64,000 nt of DNA from Limibacterium fermenti (GCF_041902845.1 NZ_CP159486.1:3906001-3970000); one strand, 5' to 3'; counted from the first letter of the stretch, positions 9,341 through 19,030 are shown. The notes: generated from the sequence alone by a model not told the origin. Made by a program: numbers and translations.

Positions 9341-9348
9341 CAAAAATA
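9341..9348 (-). promoter_or_regulatory. -7 box for the CoA-transferase gene
   Basis: TATTTTTG on the minus strand matches TAnnTTTG, about 35 bases before the chosen start. Confidence 0.5.
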
Positions 9349-9561
9349 AAGAAAGATTTCTGTTTTGTACGCATTCCGGGAAGATTGTTTCGTCTTATTT
9401 TGATGTTTAAAGCATTGATAAATAAGTATCTCTGTGACAGGTTCGCAATAAAAAGGCTTCGATGCTTTTGATTTGGATGATAAGGCGTTTATACGGAAAA
9501 AGATTATCGGTCGAAGGGGCTTTTTGACAATAGATTCATTTTTTGTCTTTTGTCTTTCTCC

Positions 9562-9593
9562 TTTGCTCTTTGAACGAAATTCCCGTATATTTG
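9562..9593 (+). promoter_or_regulatory. Promoter of rarA (TTTG -33 box and TATATTTG -7 box)
   Basis: TTTG at 9562-9565 and TATATTTG at 9586-9593 are 20 bases apart, which matches the Bacteroidetes housekeeping promoter layout. The gene starts 20 bases downstream. Confidence 0.6.
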
Positions 9594-9613
9594 TGTCATA
9601 AATTATAGAGAAT

Positions 9614-10897
9614 ATGAATCCACCTTTAGCAGAGCGGTTACGTCCGCAGAATTTGGACGAGTATATCGGCCAGACGCATCTGGTCGGCAAGGGGGCTGTA
9701 TTGCGTAAAATGATCGATGCCGGACGAGTTCCTTCCATTATTTTCTGGGGCCCGCCGGGTGTCGGAAAAACCACGCTTGCCAACATTATCGCCAACACGG
9801 TGAAGGCGCCTTTTTACAGAATGAGTGCGATCAATTCCGGCGTGAAGGATGTGCGCGAGGTGATTGAAAAGGCCAAAAACAACCGCTTTTTCGAAGCGGC
9901 TTCCCCCATTCTGTTTATCGACGAAATACACCGCTTCAGCAAGTCGCAACAAGACTCGTTGCTCAGCGCGGTGGAGACGGGTGCCATCACGCTGATAGGA
10001 GCGACTACCGAAAATCCTTCTTTCGAAGTGATCCGCCCGTTGTTGTCGCGTTGCCAGGTGTATGTGCTGAAGCCGATGGAGAAGAAAGACCTGCAACGCT
10101 TGCTCGACCGGGCGCTGAGTGAAGATATCGTTTTGAAAGAAAAGCATATCGAGGTGAAGGAAACGGGCGCTCTGTTCCGTTTTTCAGGAGGGGACGCCCG
10201 TAAATTGCTGAACATCCTCGACCTGATTGTTTCGGCCGAAGTAACCGAACCGATCGTCATCACCGATAAGCGTGTGACGGAGCGGTTGCAGGAAAATCCG
10301 GCAGCCTACGATAAAGGTGGTGAGATGCACTACGATATTATTTCGGCTTTTATTAAATCCATTCGGGGGAGCGATCCCGATGCGGCGATTTATTGGTTGG
10401 CGCGGATGGTTGCCGGAGGCGAAGATCCGAAGTTCATCGCCCGTAGGCTGGTGATCTCCGCGGCGGAGGATATCGGGCTGGCCAATCCGAACGCGTTACT
10501 GTTGGCGAACGCCTGTTTCGACACGCTGCAAAAAATCGGCTGGCCCGAAGGGCGCATCGTTTTGGCCGAAACAACGGTTTATCTGGCCACCTCGCCCAAA
10601 AGCAATTCGGCCTATCTATCCATCGATAAAGCCATCGCCCTCGTCGGGGAAACGGGCAATCTGCCGGTGCCGTTGCATTTGCGGAATGCCCCTACGGCAT
10701 TGATGAAAGAACTCGATTACGGCAAGAGTTACCAATATGCCCACGATTTCGAAAATAACTTTGTTCAACAGGAATACCTGCCGCGGGAAGTAAAAGGCAA
10801 ACGGTTCTGGGAGCCGCAGCAGAATGCCGCGGAGACAAAACTCGCCGAGTGGATGAAACGGCTTTGGGGTGATAAAAAGGATCGGGAGACAAAGTGA
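9614..10897 (+). CDS. rarA: Replication-associated recombination protein A (AAA+ ATPase)
   Basis: RarA/MgsA acts at stalled replication forks, where it interacts with single-strand binding protein and loads on DNA ends. The 427-residue length is normal. The N-terminus PPLAERLRPQNLDEYIGQ is the family signature. Walker A is GPPGVGKTT near residue 46 and Walker B is LFIDEIHRF near residue 101. A sensor/arginine-finger region (GATTENPSFEV, LLSRCQV) follows, then the helical C-terminal tetramerisation domain ending in VKGKRFWEP. It is convergent with lptD and has its own promoter. Confidence 0.95.
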   Translation: MNPPLAERLRPQNLDEYIGQTHLVGKGAVLRKMIDAGRVPSIIFWGPPGVGKTTLANIIANTVKAPFYRMSAINSGVKDVREVIEKAKNNRFFEAASPILFIDEIHRFSKSQQDSLLSAVETGAITLIGATTENPSFEVIRPLLSRCQVYVLKPMEKKDLQRLLDRALSEDIVLKEKHIEVKETGALFRFSGGDARKLLNILDLIVSAEVTEPIVITDKRVTERLQENPAAYDKGGEMHYDIISAFIKSIRGSDPDAAIYWLARMVAGGEDPKFIARRLVISAAEDIGLANPNALLLANACFDTLQKIGWPEGRIVLAETTVYLATSPKSNSAYLSIDKAIALVGETGNLPVPLHLRNAPTALMKELDYGKSYQYAHDFENNFVQQEYLPREVKGKRFWEPQQNAAETKLAEWMKRLWGDKKDRETK

Positions 10898-10928
10898 CAA
10901 GGGGATGGCTTGAAAGGGTTGTTTCTTC

Positions 10929-13673
10929 TTAATACCAATCCATAGAGCGGTCGTAAGGAGAGTTGCGTTGCTCGTACTTCAAATCTTGCAACAACGAAGC
11001 GTTGGCTCGGATGGTGAAATTGTACGATTTATATAATCCGATCGGGATAAAGCTTGCCGACATGCTCCAGCAGTGCAGGTTGCGCGTAACCGTACAATTG
11101 ACGCTGGTGAATTTATTCAGGTCGAAGTTATAATCGGTGTTGAATGTGAAGTTCCAGTTCTTGGTCGGTTGTATCGATCCGCTCAGGCCGAAATTGTGCG
11201 TAAGCCGTCCTTTATATTCGAGCTTCGACTTATCGAAGTCTCCATAACTGTAACGCAGGGAATAGTTGAAAGACAGGTTCCACACTACTTGGTTCTTCAG
11301 ATAACCGTCTTCGTCCAATTCCCCCAAATCGTTGTCGGCATTATCGAAAACGCTTTTCTTTTCGGGAGTTTCATACGGATTTTCGCCGATCGTGCCATCG
11401 TCCGGTAATTGGCTTTCTAACTCGCGTTGGCGTTCCTCTTCGCTTTTTCCATCGTCTTCATCCTCTTTGCCGAACAACTTCTTAAACGTGTCCTGGTTCA
11501 CCGAATAGGAGAAAGAGGTGCCCGTGCTGTACAACTTTCCGAACCCTTTTCCGTTGAGAATGCGAAGCTTGTCGACTTTCCGGGGATTGTTGTTTTCATC
11601 GAGTTCATAGAGATATGGATCCCACGTGGCATTCAAGCTGAGCGTGTACGATTTGGATAGTTTCAGGCGGATGTTCGAGTTGATCATACTCCATTTCATC
11701 GAGTCGGCCATCATGTTATAGCTGAAGTTGATGCCCAAGTCGTCGATAAGACTCACCTTCCGCACACCCGTCGAGTCCTTGTCGCTGCGGACTTTCATTT
11801 CGAGGTTGTTCTTGAAATCGAAGCCGAGACTTCCGCTTTTTCCCGAAGGCGCCGTACCGAACATCATCGAAGAATACGGGGAGTAGGTGTATACCATGTC
11901 TTTGCCATACTCGTCACGATAACTATACGTTTCGTAGAAGCCGTACTCCGGGGTACTGAAATCGGGGCGGTAGCTCAAACTGATGCTGGGCGTAAAGACG
12001 TGGCGGATGGCTTGCACTTTATCGCCGAAAACCTTCCATGGAATGTACGTGCCATATAGTTTGGTACTCGCGCTGAGAGAGGTACTGTAGTCATATATCC
12101 GTTTGAACCCGCGGACGGTATCGACTACTTCATGCGTTTTCGTAACCGGGTTCCAAGCCTTCTTCTCTCCGCCGGTGTACCATCGTTCGTTATAGGTTAT
12201 CGACGGCGATATTTGAATGTAATCGAAGAGCGAGAAGGTCGCGCTCACCGGAATGTTGTGCTTGATGCCGTTGGTCCAGTCGTTGATAAGATTCGAGTTG
12301 AAGAAACGGTCTTCTTTGGTTTGAATCGAGTTACGGAATTCCCCCGAGTAACTCATCGATATCTTTTCATACCACCGTTCCGATCCTACGGCATTTTTGC
12401 GTTTGAACGGATAGATACGGCTCATCGAAGCGGTCAGGTTCGGAAGGGTGGCCGATATCGTCGAATCGCTCGACACCTGGTTGATATTCATCGTGGCGGA
12501 CATGCTCCACGGTGACTCGGGGAAGCGTTGCGTAATGCTCACGCTCGAACTCTTGGTGTTGTTGGCCGATTGTCTCGAATACAGGTCTTGGATATTGTTG
12601 TGGTTGTATCGGCTGGTCGAAAAGTTGACGCTTGCCGACACGGTACGGTACATGTTCGATTTCGGATCTTGTGTGTGGGTCCAGCTTATGCGGAAGTCTG
12701 TCGATTCGGAATAGGCGCCCGGAATATCCTTCAGGTCTTTATCGCCTAATACGGTATTTAAGTAATAGAGGTTGAAACTTCCCGAATACTTATAGCGTTT
12801 CCGGTAGTTCGACCGTGCGCCGAGGCCCCAAGTCCCTTTCGTATAAATTTCGCCCGTGATGGCCATGTCGATGTAGTCGTTTATGGCCAAATAATAGCCG
12901 CCGTTTTGCAGGTAGAATCCCCGTTGCATTTCGTCGCCGTAGCTGGGCATGATAATCCCCGACGAATATTTTTTTGTAAAGGGGAAGAAGGCGAAAGGCA
13001 AGACGATCGGAAACAGGGGTACGTCGGCCACCACGAGCCAAGCGGGCCCTGTGACCACATCTTTTTCGGGGCGCACCTTCGCCCGGGACAGATTCAGGTA
13101 GAAGTGCGGGTGATCGTGGTGATCGCACGTGGTATATTTGGCGTTGCGCATATAAAACGAATTGTCGGCATTCTTTTTGGCATCATTCGCCACAATATGC
13201 CCCTCGCCTTGCTGTGTGACCACATTGGAGATAAAGGCTTTCTTCGTCTTGAAGTTGTAACGCACCTTTTTCATTTCGTATTCGGAGCCGCTTTCGGTGA
13301 AAACCGGGTATCCGAATTCCTTTCCTATCGAATCGAGCCCGAACGTGGAATAAATGACGCTGCTGTCGAGGTCGGTGGTGATGTATTCGCCTTTGATGCT
13401 TAAATCGCCGTATTTTACATCGGCCTCTCCATAAAGGTAACCCATATTGTCGCCGGTAAAGATCATGGAGTCTTTGGCGGTATAATGCACCGCCTCTTCG
13501 AGAGTTTCCTTTTTTGGGGCGAGGCTATCGGTTGCGAGCGTGTCGGGCCGGAGAACCGAGTCGTTGGGTTGAGACAACGAATCACCTCTCTCCGTCCTTA
13601 TTTGAGAATAAGAATATTGAGGAATCAGCGTAATCGCCAGAAAAATAACTATGCTTGCTACCAGATGCTTCAT
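10929..13673 (-). CDS. lptD: LptD-like outer-membrane LPS assembly protein
   Basis: Predicted outer-membrane translocon that inserts lipopolysaccharide into the outer leaflet. The 914-residue protein has a signal peptide (MKHLVASIVIFLAITLIPQYSYSQ). An OstA/LptA-like beta-jellyroll follows around residues 70-210 (DSMIFTGDNMGYLYGEADV). The long barrel begins near LPFAFFPFTKKYSSGIIMPS, a signature of Bacteroidetes LptD. A low-complexity acidic insert (KEDEDDGKSEEERQRE) lies near residue 745. The barrel ends in an aromatic terminus, DRSMDWY. It is larger than the enterobacterial protein, as is normal in this phylum. It is transcribed alone from a TAGTTTTG box. Confidence 0.88.
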   Translation of the reverse strand: MKHLVASIVIFLAITLIPQYSYSQIRTERGDSLSQPNDSVLRPDTLATDSLAPKKETLEEAVHYTAKDSMIFTGDNMGYLYGEADVKYGDLSIKGEYITTDLDSSVIYSTFGLDSIGKEFGYPVFTESGSEYEMKKVRYNFKTKKAFISNVVTQQGEGHIVANDAKKNADNSFYMRNAKYTTCDHHDHPHFYLNLSRAKVRPEKDVVTGPAWLVVADVPLFPIVLPFAFFPFTKKYSSGIIMPSYGDEMQRGFYLQNGGYYLAINDYIDMAITGEIYTKGTWGLGARSNYRKRYKYSGSFNLYYLNTVLGDKDLKDIPGAYSESTDFRISWTHTQDPKSNMYRTVSASVNFSTSRYNHNNIQDLYSRQSANNTKSSSVSITQRFPESPWSMSATMNINQVSSDSTISATLPNLTASMSRIYPFKRKNAVGSERWYEKISMSYSGEFRNSIQTKEDRFFNSNLINDWTNGIKHNIPVSATFSLFDYIQISPSITYNERWYTGGEKKAWNPVTKTHEVVDTVRGFKRIYDYSTSLSASTKLYGTYIPWKVFGDKVQAIRHVFTPSISLSYRPDFSTPEYGFYETYSYRDEYGKDMVYTYSPYSSMMFGTAPSGKSGSLGFDFKNNLEMKVRSDKDSTGVRKVSLIDDLGINFSYNMMADSMKWSMINSNIRLKLSKSYTLSLNATWDPYLYELDENNNPRKVDKLRILNGKGFGKLYSTGTSFSYSVNQDTFKKLFGKEDEDDGKSEEERQRELESQLPDDGTIGENPYETPEKKSVFDNADNDLGELDEDGYLKNQVVWNLSFNYSLRYSYGDFDKSKLEYKGRLTHNFGLSGSIQPTKNWNFTFNTDYNFDLNKFTSVNCTVTRNLHCWSMSASFIPIGLYKSYNFTIRANASLLQDLKYEQRNSPYDRSMDWY

Positions 13674-13706
13674 TCAAACAGACCCGTCGCGTGCGGTTTT
13701 CGACCG

Positions 13707-13714
13707 CAAAACTA
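13707..13714 (-). promoter_or_regulatory. -7 box for lptD
   Basis: TAGTTTTG on the minus strand matches TAnnTTTG, 33 bases before the ATG. Confidence 0.5.
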
Positions 13715-13769
13715 CTCAATTATGCGGGAATAACGGGTCAAAAATACGAAAATAAACTATAAGAAGTCT

Positions 13770-15074
13770 CTAAGAGAGCCGGATTAATGTTTTTTTAAAT
13801 TCTTCGAAGTCCGACGAAAGCGGTTGCGACTGTTTTTTTCGATGCATGAATGCCCTTAAAGCCGGGGGGATGTCGACGCTTTTGTCGAGGCACTCTTCCA
13901 CGGTTTCCCTAAACTTGGCCGGATGCGCCGTACCTAAAAAAATGCCGGTTTCCCCCGGAGACAGCCCGTCTTTTAAAGATCGATAAGCGCAGGCCGCATG
14001 CGGATCGAGCACATAACCCGTTTGTTGATACACCGTACGGATGGTTTTGCGGATGGTGTCGTCGGTATGCCATTGTCCCGACAAGTCGGCGACGATGCGG
14101 GCGTGGTCGCGTCCGTATACGTCGAGGATACGGTCGAAGTTGCTTGGATTGCCCACGTCCATGGCGTTGGCAATCGTGGTTACCGATGCATGGGGCGCGT
14201 ATTGACCGCTGTAAAGGTAGTCGAAGAACACATGATTGCGGTTGTTGGCGGCAATAAATCGTTTCACCGGCAGCCCCATGTGTTTGGCGAAGATCCCCGC
14301 GGTGAGGTTGCCCAGGTTGCCACTTGGTACGGAGAATACCATTTCGCCGGCTTTGCCTTTCCTTGCCAGTTGCGCGTAAGCGTGGAAATAGTAAAAGGAT
14401 TGTGGTAGAAAGCGGGCTACATTAATCGAATTGGCCGATGTCAGGAACATCTGCGAAGTCAGTTCTTTATCCATGAAAGCTGATTTGACCAACGCTTGGC
14501 AGTCATCGAACGTGCCCTCGATTTCGAGCGCCGTGATGTTCTGCCCCAGGGTTGTGAACTGTGCTTCCTGTATGGGGCTCACCTTTCCCGAGGGATATAA
14601 TACGACGACTTCGATGCCTTTTACGCCCAGAAATCCGTTGGCCACCGCACTTCCGGTATCGCCGGAGGTGGCAACGAGTACGACCACGTTCTCTTGGTTA
14701 CGCTCTTGTACGAAATAAGACAACATCCGGGCCATAAAGCGCGCCCCTACATCTTTAAAGGCAAACGTCGGGCCGTGAAAAAGCTCTAGTGCATAGATCC
14801 CGTCTTCGATCTCAACCAAAGGAATCTCGAAGTTCAAGGCATCGGCGACGATCGCGTCGAGATTCTCCTTTGGAATATCGTTCCCGAAAAACGATTGAGC
14901 GACCGTTTGAGCGATTTCCGTTAATCCCATCTCGCCGATATGCTCAAAAAACGCTTGCGGCAGTAAAGGGATTTGTTCCGGCATATACAGGCCTTTATCG
15001 GGGGCCAATCCCTTTACCACGGCTTCCTGTAGCGATGCCGGAGAAGCCTTGTGATTCGTACTGTAATAGTTCAT
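13770..15074 (-). CDS. thrC: Threonine synthase
   Basis: PLP enzyme that converts O-phosphohomoserine to threonine, the last step of the pathway. The 434-residue length and the N-terminus MNYYSTNHKASPASLQEAV are typical. The PLP lysine lies in TFAFKDVGARFMARML near residue 107, and the phosphate-binding SGDTGSA motif follows. Its start overlaps the apgM stop by 4 bases (ATGA), so it is the last gene of a thrA-apgM-thrC operon. Confidence 0.96.
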   Translation of the reverse strand: MNYYSTNHKASPASLQEAVVKGLAPDKGLYMPEQIPLLPQAFFEHIGEMGLTEIAQTVAQSFFGNDIPKENLDAIVADALNFEIPLVEIEDGIYALELFHGPTFAFKDVGARFMARMLSYFVQERNQENVVVLVATSGDTGSAVANGFLGVKGIEVVVLYPSGKVSPIQEAQFTTLGQNITALEIEGTFDDCQALVKSAFMDKELTSQMFLTSANSINVARFLPQSFYYFHAYAQLARKGKAGEMVFSVPSGNLGNLTAGIFAKHMGLPVKRFIAANNRNHVFFDYLYSGQYAPHASVTTIANAMDVGNPSNFDRILDVYGRDHARIVADLSGQWHTDDTIRKTIRTVYQQTGYVLDPHAACAYRSLKDGLSPGETGIFLGTAHPAKFRETVEECLDKSVDIPPALRAFMHRKKQSQPLSSDFEEFKKTLIRLS

Positions 15075-16282
15075 CGTAAAGAAAAGATTGTTTTCATAAA
15101 TTCATCTCCTTTAAGAAGACCGAACGCTCCCTTGCGGGCCGAGAATTCATCATACGCCTGCACACTATCGGGTTGCATACCCCGGTGGTAGACGACAAAA
15201 GGCACCGCATCGCGTGTGTGGGTGCGCAGGAGGCAAGGGGTCGGGTGGTCGGGCAGTACCGAGATCACCACTGTGTCGTCCATCTTTTCCGTTGCCTCGT
15301 AAATCGGCTTCAACACCTTCGCGTCGATATCTTCGATCGTCTGTACCTTCAACGGCGCATTGCCTTCGTGTCCGGCTTCGTCGGGCGCTTCGATGTGAAG
15401 ATACACGAAGTCTTTTTCCTGCAACTGCTTCAGCGCCGCCTCGGCTTTTCCGGCGTAGTTCGTGTCGTAGAGGCCGGTGGCTCCTTCTACATGCACCGTT
15501 TCGAGTCCCGCATACACTCCGATACCCATGATGAGGTCTACTGCCGAGATGACAGCCCCGCTACGGATAGGAAACATCTCGTTCAGCGGCTTCATCGTAG
15601 GGTGCATACCCGGCGACCAGGGCCAGATACTGTTCGCCGGATCTTTTCCTTTTTGTATACGTTTACGATTGATGGGATGATCTTTCAATAATTGTTGTGA
15701 AGCGAGGATCAGGCTGTTCAATTTCTCCGCCGTGGCTTTTGCTTCATCATTTTCGGGTTGTATCAGCAAGGGACGGAAAGGATGTCCCGGCACATCATGC
15801 GGAGGCGTGCAGCGCAGGTGCTTATTGCCATTCTTCATTTTCAACAAGTTCCGGTAAGAAACCCCGGGATAAAAGCGCACCGAATCGTTTCCCAGCCGTT
15901 CGTTGAGGAAAGCGATCAGTTCGGTGGCTTCGGCGGTAGAGATATGTCCGGCCGAGTGATTCTTCAGCACTTCGTCTTCGATGCATACCAAGTTACACCG
16001 CATGGCCATTTCGTCGGGAAGAATATCTACCCCCATGCTGGCCGCTTCGAGCACGCCGCGCCCCTCGTATACTTTCGGCACATCGTATCCCATGACGGCC
16101 ATGTTGGCAATCTCGCTGCCCGGCGAAAAACCTTCGGGAATCGTGTCCAAAAGGCCGTTCATACCCTTGCGCGCCAGCAAGTCCATGTAAGGAGTCCGGG
16201 CTGCCTGCAAAGGGGTTTTGTTTCCCAATTCCGGAATAGGCTCATCCGCCATGCCGTCGCCTAAAATAATGATATATTTCAT
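15071..16282 (-). CDS. apgM-like protein: cofactor-independent phosphoglycerate mutase family, probable homoserine kinase analogue
   Basis: A 403-residue member of the archaeal-type phosphoglycerate mutase family (alkaline phosphatase superfamily). The metal-binding aspartate is in MKYIIILGDGMADEP. The family segment GFSPGSEIANMAVMGYD follows near residue 55. The C-terminal metal site is DHPTPCLLRTHTRDAVPF. No thrB-type homoserine kinase lies in the operon, and this gene sits exactly between thrA and thrC with a 4-base overlap to thrC. Proteins of this group have been proposed, from such context, to replace homoserine kinase in Bacteroidetes. A glycolytic mutase role remains possible. Confidence 0.88.
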   Translation of the reverse strand: MKYIIILGDGMADEPIPELGNKTPLQAARTPYMDLLARKGMNGLLDTIPEGFSPGSEIANMAVMGYDVPKVYEGRGVLEAASMGVDILPDEMAMRCNLVCIEDEVLKNHSAGHISTAEATELIAFLNERLGNDSVRFYPGVSYRNLLKMKNGNKHLRCTPPHDVPGHPFRPLLIQPENDEAKATAEKLNSLILASQQLLKDHPINRKRIQKGKDPANSIWPWSPGMHPTMKPLNEMFPIRSGAVISAVDLIMGIGVYAGLETVHVEGATGLYDTNYAGKAEAALKQLQEKDFVYLHIEAPDEAGHEGNAPLKVQTIEDIDAKVLKPIYEATEKMDDTVVISVLPDHPTPCLLRTHTRDAVPFVVYHRGMQPDSVQAYDEFSARKGAFGLLKGDEFMKTIFSLR

Positions 16283-16285
16283 AAT

Positions 16286-16352
16286 CTGCTAATTTGCCAA
16301 TTTGCTAATTTGCTAATCTACTAATCTACTAATCTACTAATTTGCTAATTAA
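16286..16352. repeat. 8-bp tandem repeat, GCTAATTT type
   Basis: About eight units of GCTAATTT, with variants GCCAATTT and ACTAATCT, fill the apgM-thrA spacer. The same octamer, read on the other strand as AAATTAGC, recurs near 30.5 kb and 47.7 kb. Confidence 0.85.
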
Positions 16353-16353
16353 T

Positions 16354-18798
16354 TTATCGTATATTCGCAATCGAGATAATGTCGGAGAACACCCCTGCGG
16401 CGGTAACGCTCGCCCCGGCGCCGTATCCTTTAATGATCATCGGGTATTCGTAATAGCGCTCGGTGGTGATCATCACGATGTTATTGCTCCCTTCCAGATG
16501 ATAGAAAGGATGTCCTTTCTCCACTTGCCGCAAACCCACTTCGCACTCTCCGTTATTGTAGGTGGCAACGAAGCGCAGTTTCTTCCCGGTTTTGGCTAAC
16601 TCCTGACGGCGTGTTTCAAAGACCGCATCCATCTCGGGAATCTTCTCCCAAAATTCGTCGAGCGACCCTTCAAAATACGCTTCCGGAATGAACAGGTTCT
16701 TTTTCACATCGGACTGTTCCACGGGCGTTCCTGCTTCTCGGGAGAGGATGACCAGCTTGCGGATCACATCCAGCCCGCTCAGGTCGATGCGCGGGTCGGG
16801 TTCGGCGAACCCCACGTCAACAGCCATCTTGATGGCTTTACTCAACGGGATGTCTTCCCTAAGGGTGTTAAAGATGAAATTCAGCGTTCCCGAAAGCACG
16901 GCCTCCAGTTTCACGATTTTGTCGCCCGAGTGAATGAGCGAATTCATCGTGTTGATGATCGGTAGCCCTGCCCCTACATTCGTGCCGAAAAGAAATTTGA
17001 CCCCTGTTTTCCGGGCGGTTTCCTTCAGGCGATGGTAATTGGCGTAATCCGACGAGGCCGCAATCTTATTGGCGGTGACAATCGACACGTTTTTCGACAT
17101 CAGTTCCTCGTAAAGGACGGCGATCTGAGGACTGGCGGTGCAATCGACAAACACAGCGTTGAAGATGTTCATCTCGACAATCTTGTCGCGTATGATTTCG
17201 GGCGAACTGGCTATCCCGTTCGTCATGAGGTTATCGAAATAATTTTCCAGCGAAATGCCGTCGCGGCAGAAGAGCGCTTTGCGGCGGTTGGAGATGCCGA
17301 CGATGTTTATTTTGAGTTTGTTTCGTTCCTCCAACGTATGTTTCTGCTGTTGTATCTGCGTCAGTAACTTGCCGCCGACCGTGCCGATACCGGTCACGAA
17401 AAGATTGAGCTCTTGATAGGGCGATAGGAAGAAAGAATCGTGAATGACATTGAGCGCCTTTTTCAGATCGCTTTTCGAAATCACGCACGAGATGTTGGTT
17501 TCGCCCGCGCCTTGCGCCAGAGATACGATATTGATGCCGCTTCGTCCGAGGGTTCCGAAGAACTTGGCCGCGATGCCCGGCACGTGACGCATGTTTTGTC
17601 CCACAATAGCGATGGTGGCCAAATTATACTCGACGAGAATATCGTTGATACTCCCGAGCTCGATTTCTTTGGCGAATTCTTCCCGAAGGACTTTTTGCGC
17701 CAGCGGAGCATCCATTGTCCGCACACCGATAGAGGTGCTGCTTTCGGACGACGCCTGTGAAACGATAAAAACGCTGATGCCATTATCCGCCAGTGAGGAG
17801 AAAATGCGTTTGTTCACGCCGATGACCCCTACCATTCCCAATCCTTGTATGGTGATAAGCGCGGTGTCGTCGATGGACGAAATACCTTTGATGATTTTGC
17901 CGTTGCCTCCCGTTTGAATATCTCGGATCAGCGTTCCCTCCGATGCCGGATTGAATGTATTCTTTACATGAATCGAAATGTTTTTGTGGTAAACGGGGAA
18001 GATCGTGGGAGGATAAATAACCTTTGCGCCGAAGTTGCATAACTCGATCGCCTCCGTGAAAGAGAGCTCTTCAATGACGTAAGCCGATTTGATGATTTTC
18101 GGGTCGGCCGTCATAAATCCGTCGACATCCGTCCATATTTCCAACACCGAAGCATCCATTGCGGCGGCGATGATAGCTGCCGTATAATCCGATCCGCCGC
18201 GTCCCAGATTCGTAATATCGTCGCCGTCTTTACTCATCGAAATAAATCCCGGCACAATTGCGATCCGGTCGAAAGGATCCTCTTCGAAGGTCTTTCGGAT
18301 GAGTTCGTTTGAATAGGATATGTCGGGGATATGTTTATTGAAGAGTTGGGTGGTTTTGATAAACGACGTGGCATCGTAAAGCTGTGCGCCCTCTATCGCT
18401 TTACTGATGATATAAGAAGAAAGCCGTTCTCCGTAACTGATGATCTTGTCGGAGGTCTTTTGCGACAGGTCCCCGATAAGGAAGACCCCGCGCAAAATGT
18501 TGCGCAGCTCTTCAAATAATAATTGAGTCTTTTGAACAACGTCCTCTTTTTCGGACGAAGGCGGAATGACCTCTTCGATTAGTGTTTCGTGCCTTACGAT
18601 GATTTCGTCGAGCAAAGTTTTATACCCCGCATTGGATTTTAAGGCGAAATCTGCCGCCAGCAGTAACCGGTCGGTTATTCCCTGCAAGGCGGATACCACT
18701 ACTATTACCCGGCCCCTCTCGGCCTGTATGATTTTTTTTACTGATTGTAAACTCTCGGGTGTTCCTACGGACGACCCTCCAAATTTCAAGACTTTCAT
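16354..18798 (-). CDS. thrA: Bifunctional aspartokinase/homoserine dehydrogenase
   Basis: Catalyses the first and third steps from aspartate to homoserine. The 814 residues contain an N-terminal aspartokinase (MKVLKFGGSSVGTPESL, GRGGSDYTAA near residue 210) and two ACT-type regulatory segments around residues 310-460. The C-terminal homoserine dehydrogenase has the nucleotide-binding GIGTVGGKLL near residue 468, and GTNVGAGLPIINT and GTLNFIF beyond it. It is the first gene of the thr operon. The region before it carries a short Thr/Ile-containing leader frame and a hairpin, which points to attenuation. Confidence 0.97.
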   Translation of the reverse strand: MKVLKFGGSSVGTPESLQSVKKIIQAERGRVIVVVSALQGITDRLLLAADFALKSNAGYKTLLDEIIVRHETLIEEVIPPSSEKEDVVQKTQLLFEELRNILRGVFLIGDLSQKTSDKIISYGERLSSYIISKAIEGAQLYDATSFIKTTQLFNKHIPDISYSNELIRKTFEEDPFDRIAIVPGFISMSKDGDDITNLGRGGSDYTAAIIAAAMDASVLEIWTDVDGFMTADPKIIKSAYVIEELSFTEAIELCNFGAKVIYPPTIFPVYHKNISIHVKNTFNPASEGTLIRDIQTGGNGKIIKGISSIDDTALITIQGLGMVGVIGVNKRIFSSLADNGISVFIVSQASSESSTSIGVRTMDAPLAQKVLREEFAKEIELGSINDILVEYNLATIAIVGQNMRHVPGIAAKFFGTLGRSGINIVSLAQGAGETNISCVISKSDLKKALNVIHDSFFLSPYQELNLFVTGIGTVGGKLLTQIQQQKHTLEERNKLKINIVGISNRRKALFCRDGISLENYFDNLMTNGIASSPEIIRDKIVEMNIFNAVFVDCTASPQIAVLYEELMSKNVSIVTANKIAASSDYANYHRLKETARKTGVKFLFGTNVGAGLPIINTMNSLIHSGDKIVKLEAVLSGTLNFIFNTLREDIPLSKAIKMAVDVGFAEPDPRIDLSGLDVIRKLVILSREAGTPVEQSDVKKNLFIPEAYFEGSLDEFWEKIPEMDAVFETRRQELAKTGKKLRFVATYNNGECEVGLRQVEKGHPFYHLEGSNNIVMITTERYYEYPMIIKGYGAGASVTAAGVFSDIISIANIR

Positions 18799-18892
18799 CG
18801 TGTGAAAAAATTAATTCCGTTTATCGACAAACGGTGTAAAAGTTAAAATAAAAAATGGAAAAAGAAGAGACTGCTAAGCGTTTTTGCCCGCG

Positions 18893-18912
18893 AAAAAAAG
18901 TACGAATACTTC
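18893..18912 (-). terminator. Putative attenuator hairpin upstream of thrA
   Basis: On the minus strand AAGTA-TTCG-TACTT forms a 5-bp stem with a UUCG loop. A run of seven T (plus-strand A at 18893-18899) starts within its 3' arm and continues past it. It lies about 20 bases after the leader-peptide stop and about 95 bases before the thrA ATG, as expected for a transcription attenuator. Confidence 0.5.
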
Positions 18913-18932
18913 TCGGAAGCGTGAAGAATGTA

Positions 18933-19001
18933 TCAGATAACCCCCCAAGGGGTCATCATCGAGAGGAGTGTGAGTGTATATTTTTTGTTTGAAATAATCA
19001 T
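18933..19001 (-). CDS. thrL: Putative thr operon leader peptide (22 residues)
   Basis: A 22-codon frame begins 22 bases after a TATCTTTG promoter box. It reads MIISNKKYTLTLLSMM followed by TPWGVI and a TGA stop. It contains three threonine, three isoleucine and three leucine codons, with ACA-CTC-ACA-CTC-CTC in a row. An intrinsic-type hairpin follows its stop. Known thr leaders in other phyla are rich in Thr and Ile codons. This one is less extreme, so the assignment rests on position plus composition. Expression is not shown. Confidence 0.5.
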   Translation of the reverse strand: MIISNKKYTLTLLSMMTPWGVI

Positions 19002-19022
19002 TAAAAATGCATTACTTGCACG

Positions 19023-19030
19023 CAAAGATA
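19023..19030 (-). promoter_or_regulatory. -7 box for the thr operon leader
   Basis: TATCTTTG on the minus strand matches TAnnTTTG. It implies a leader transcript of about 220 bases before the thrA ATG. Confidence 0.55.

Noticed and set aside
18799..18892. Riboswitch upstream of thrA
   Set aside because: No known riboswitch core seen; the leader frame and hairpin explain the layout better.
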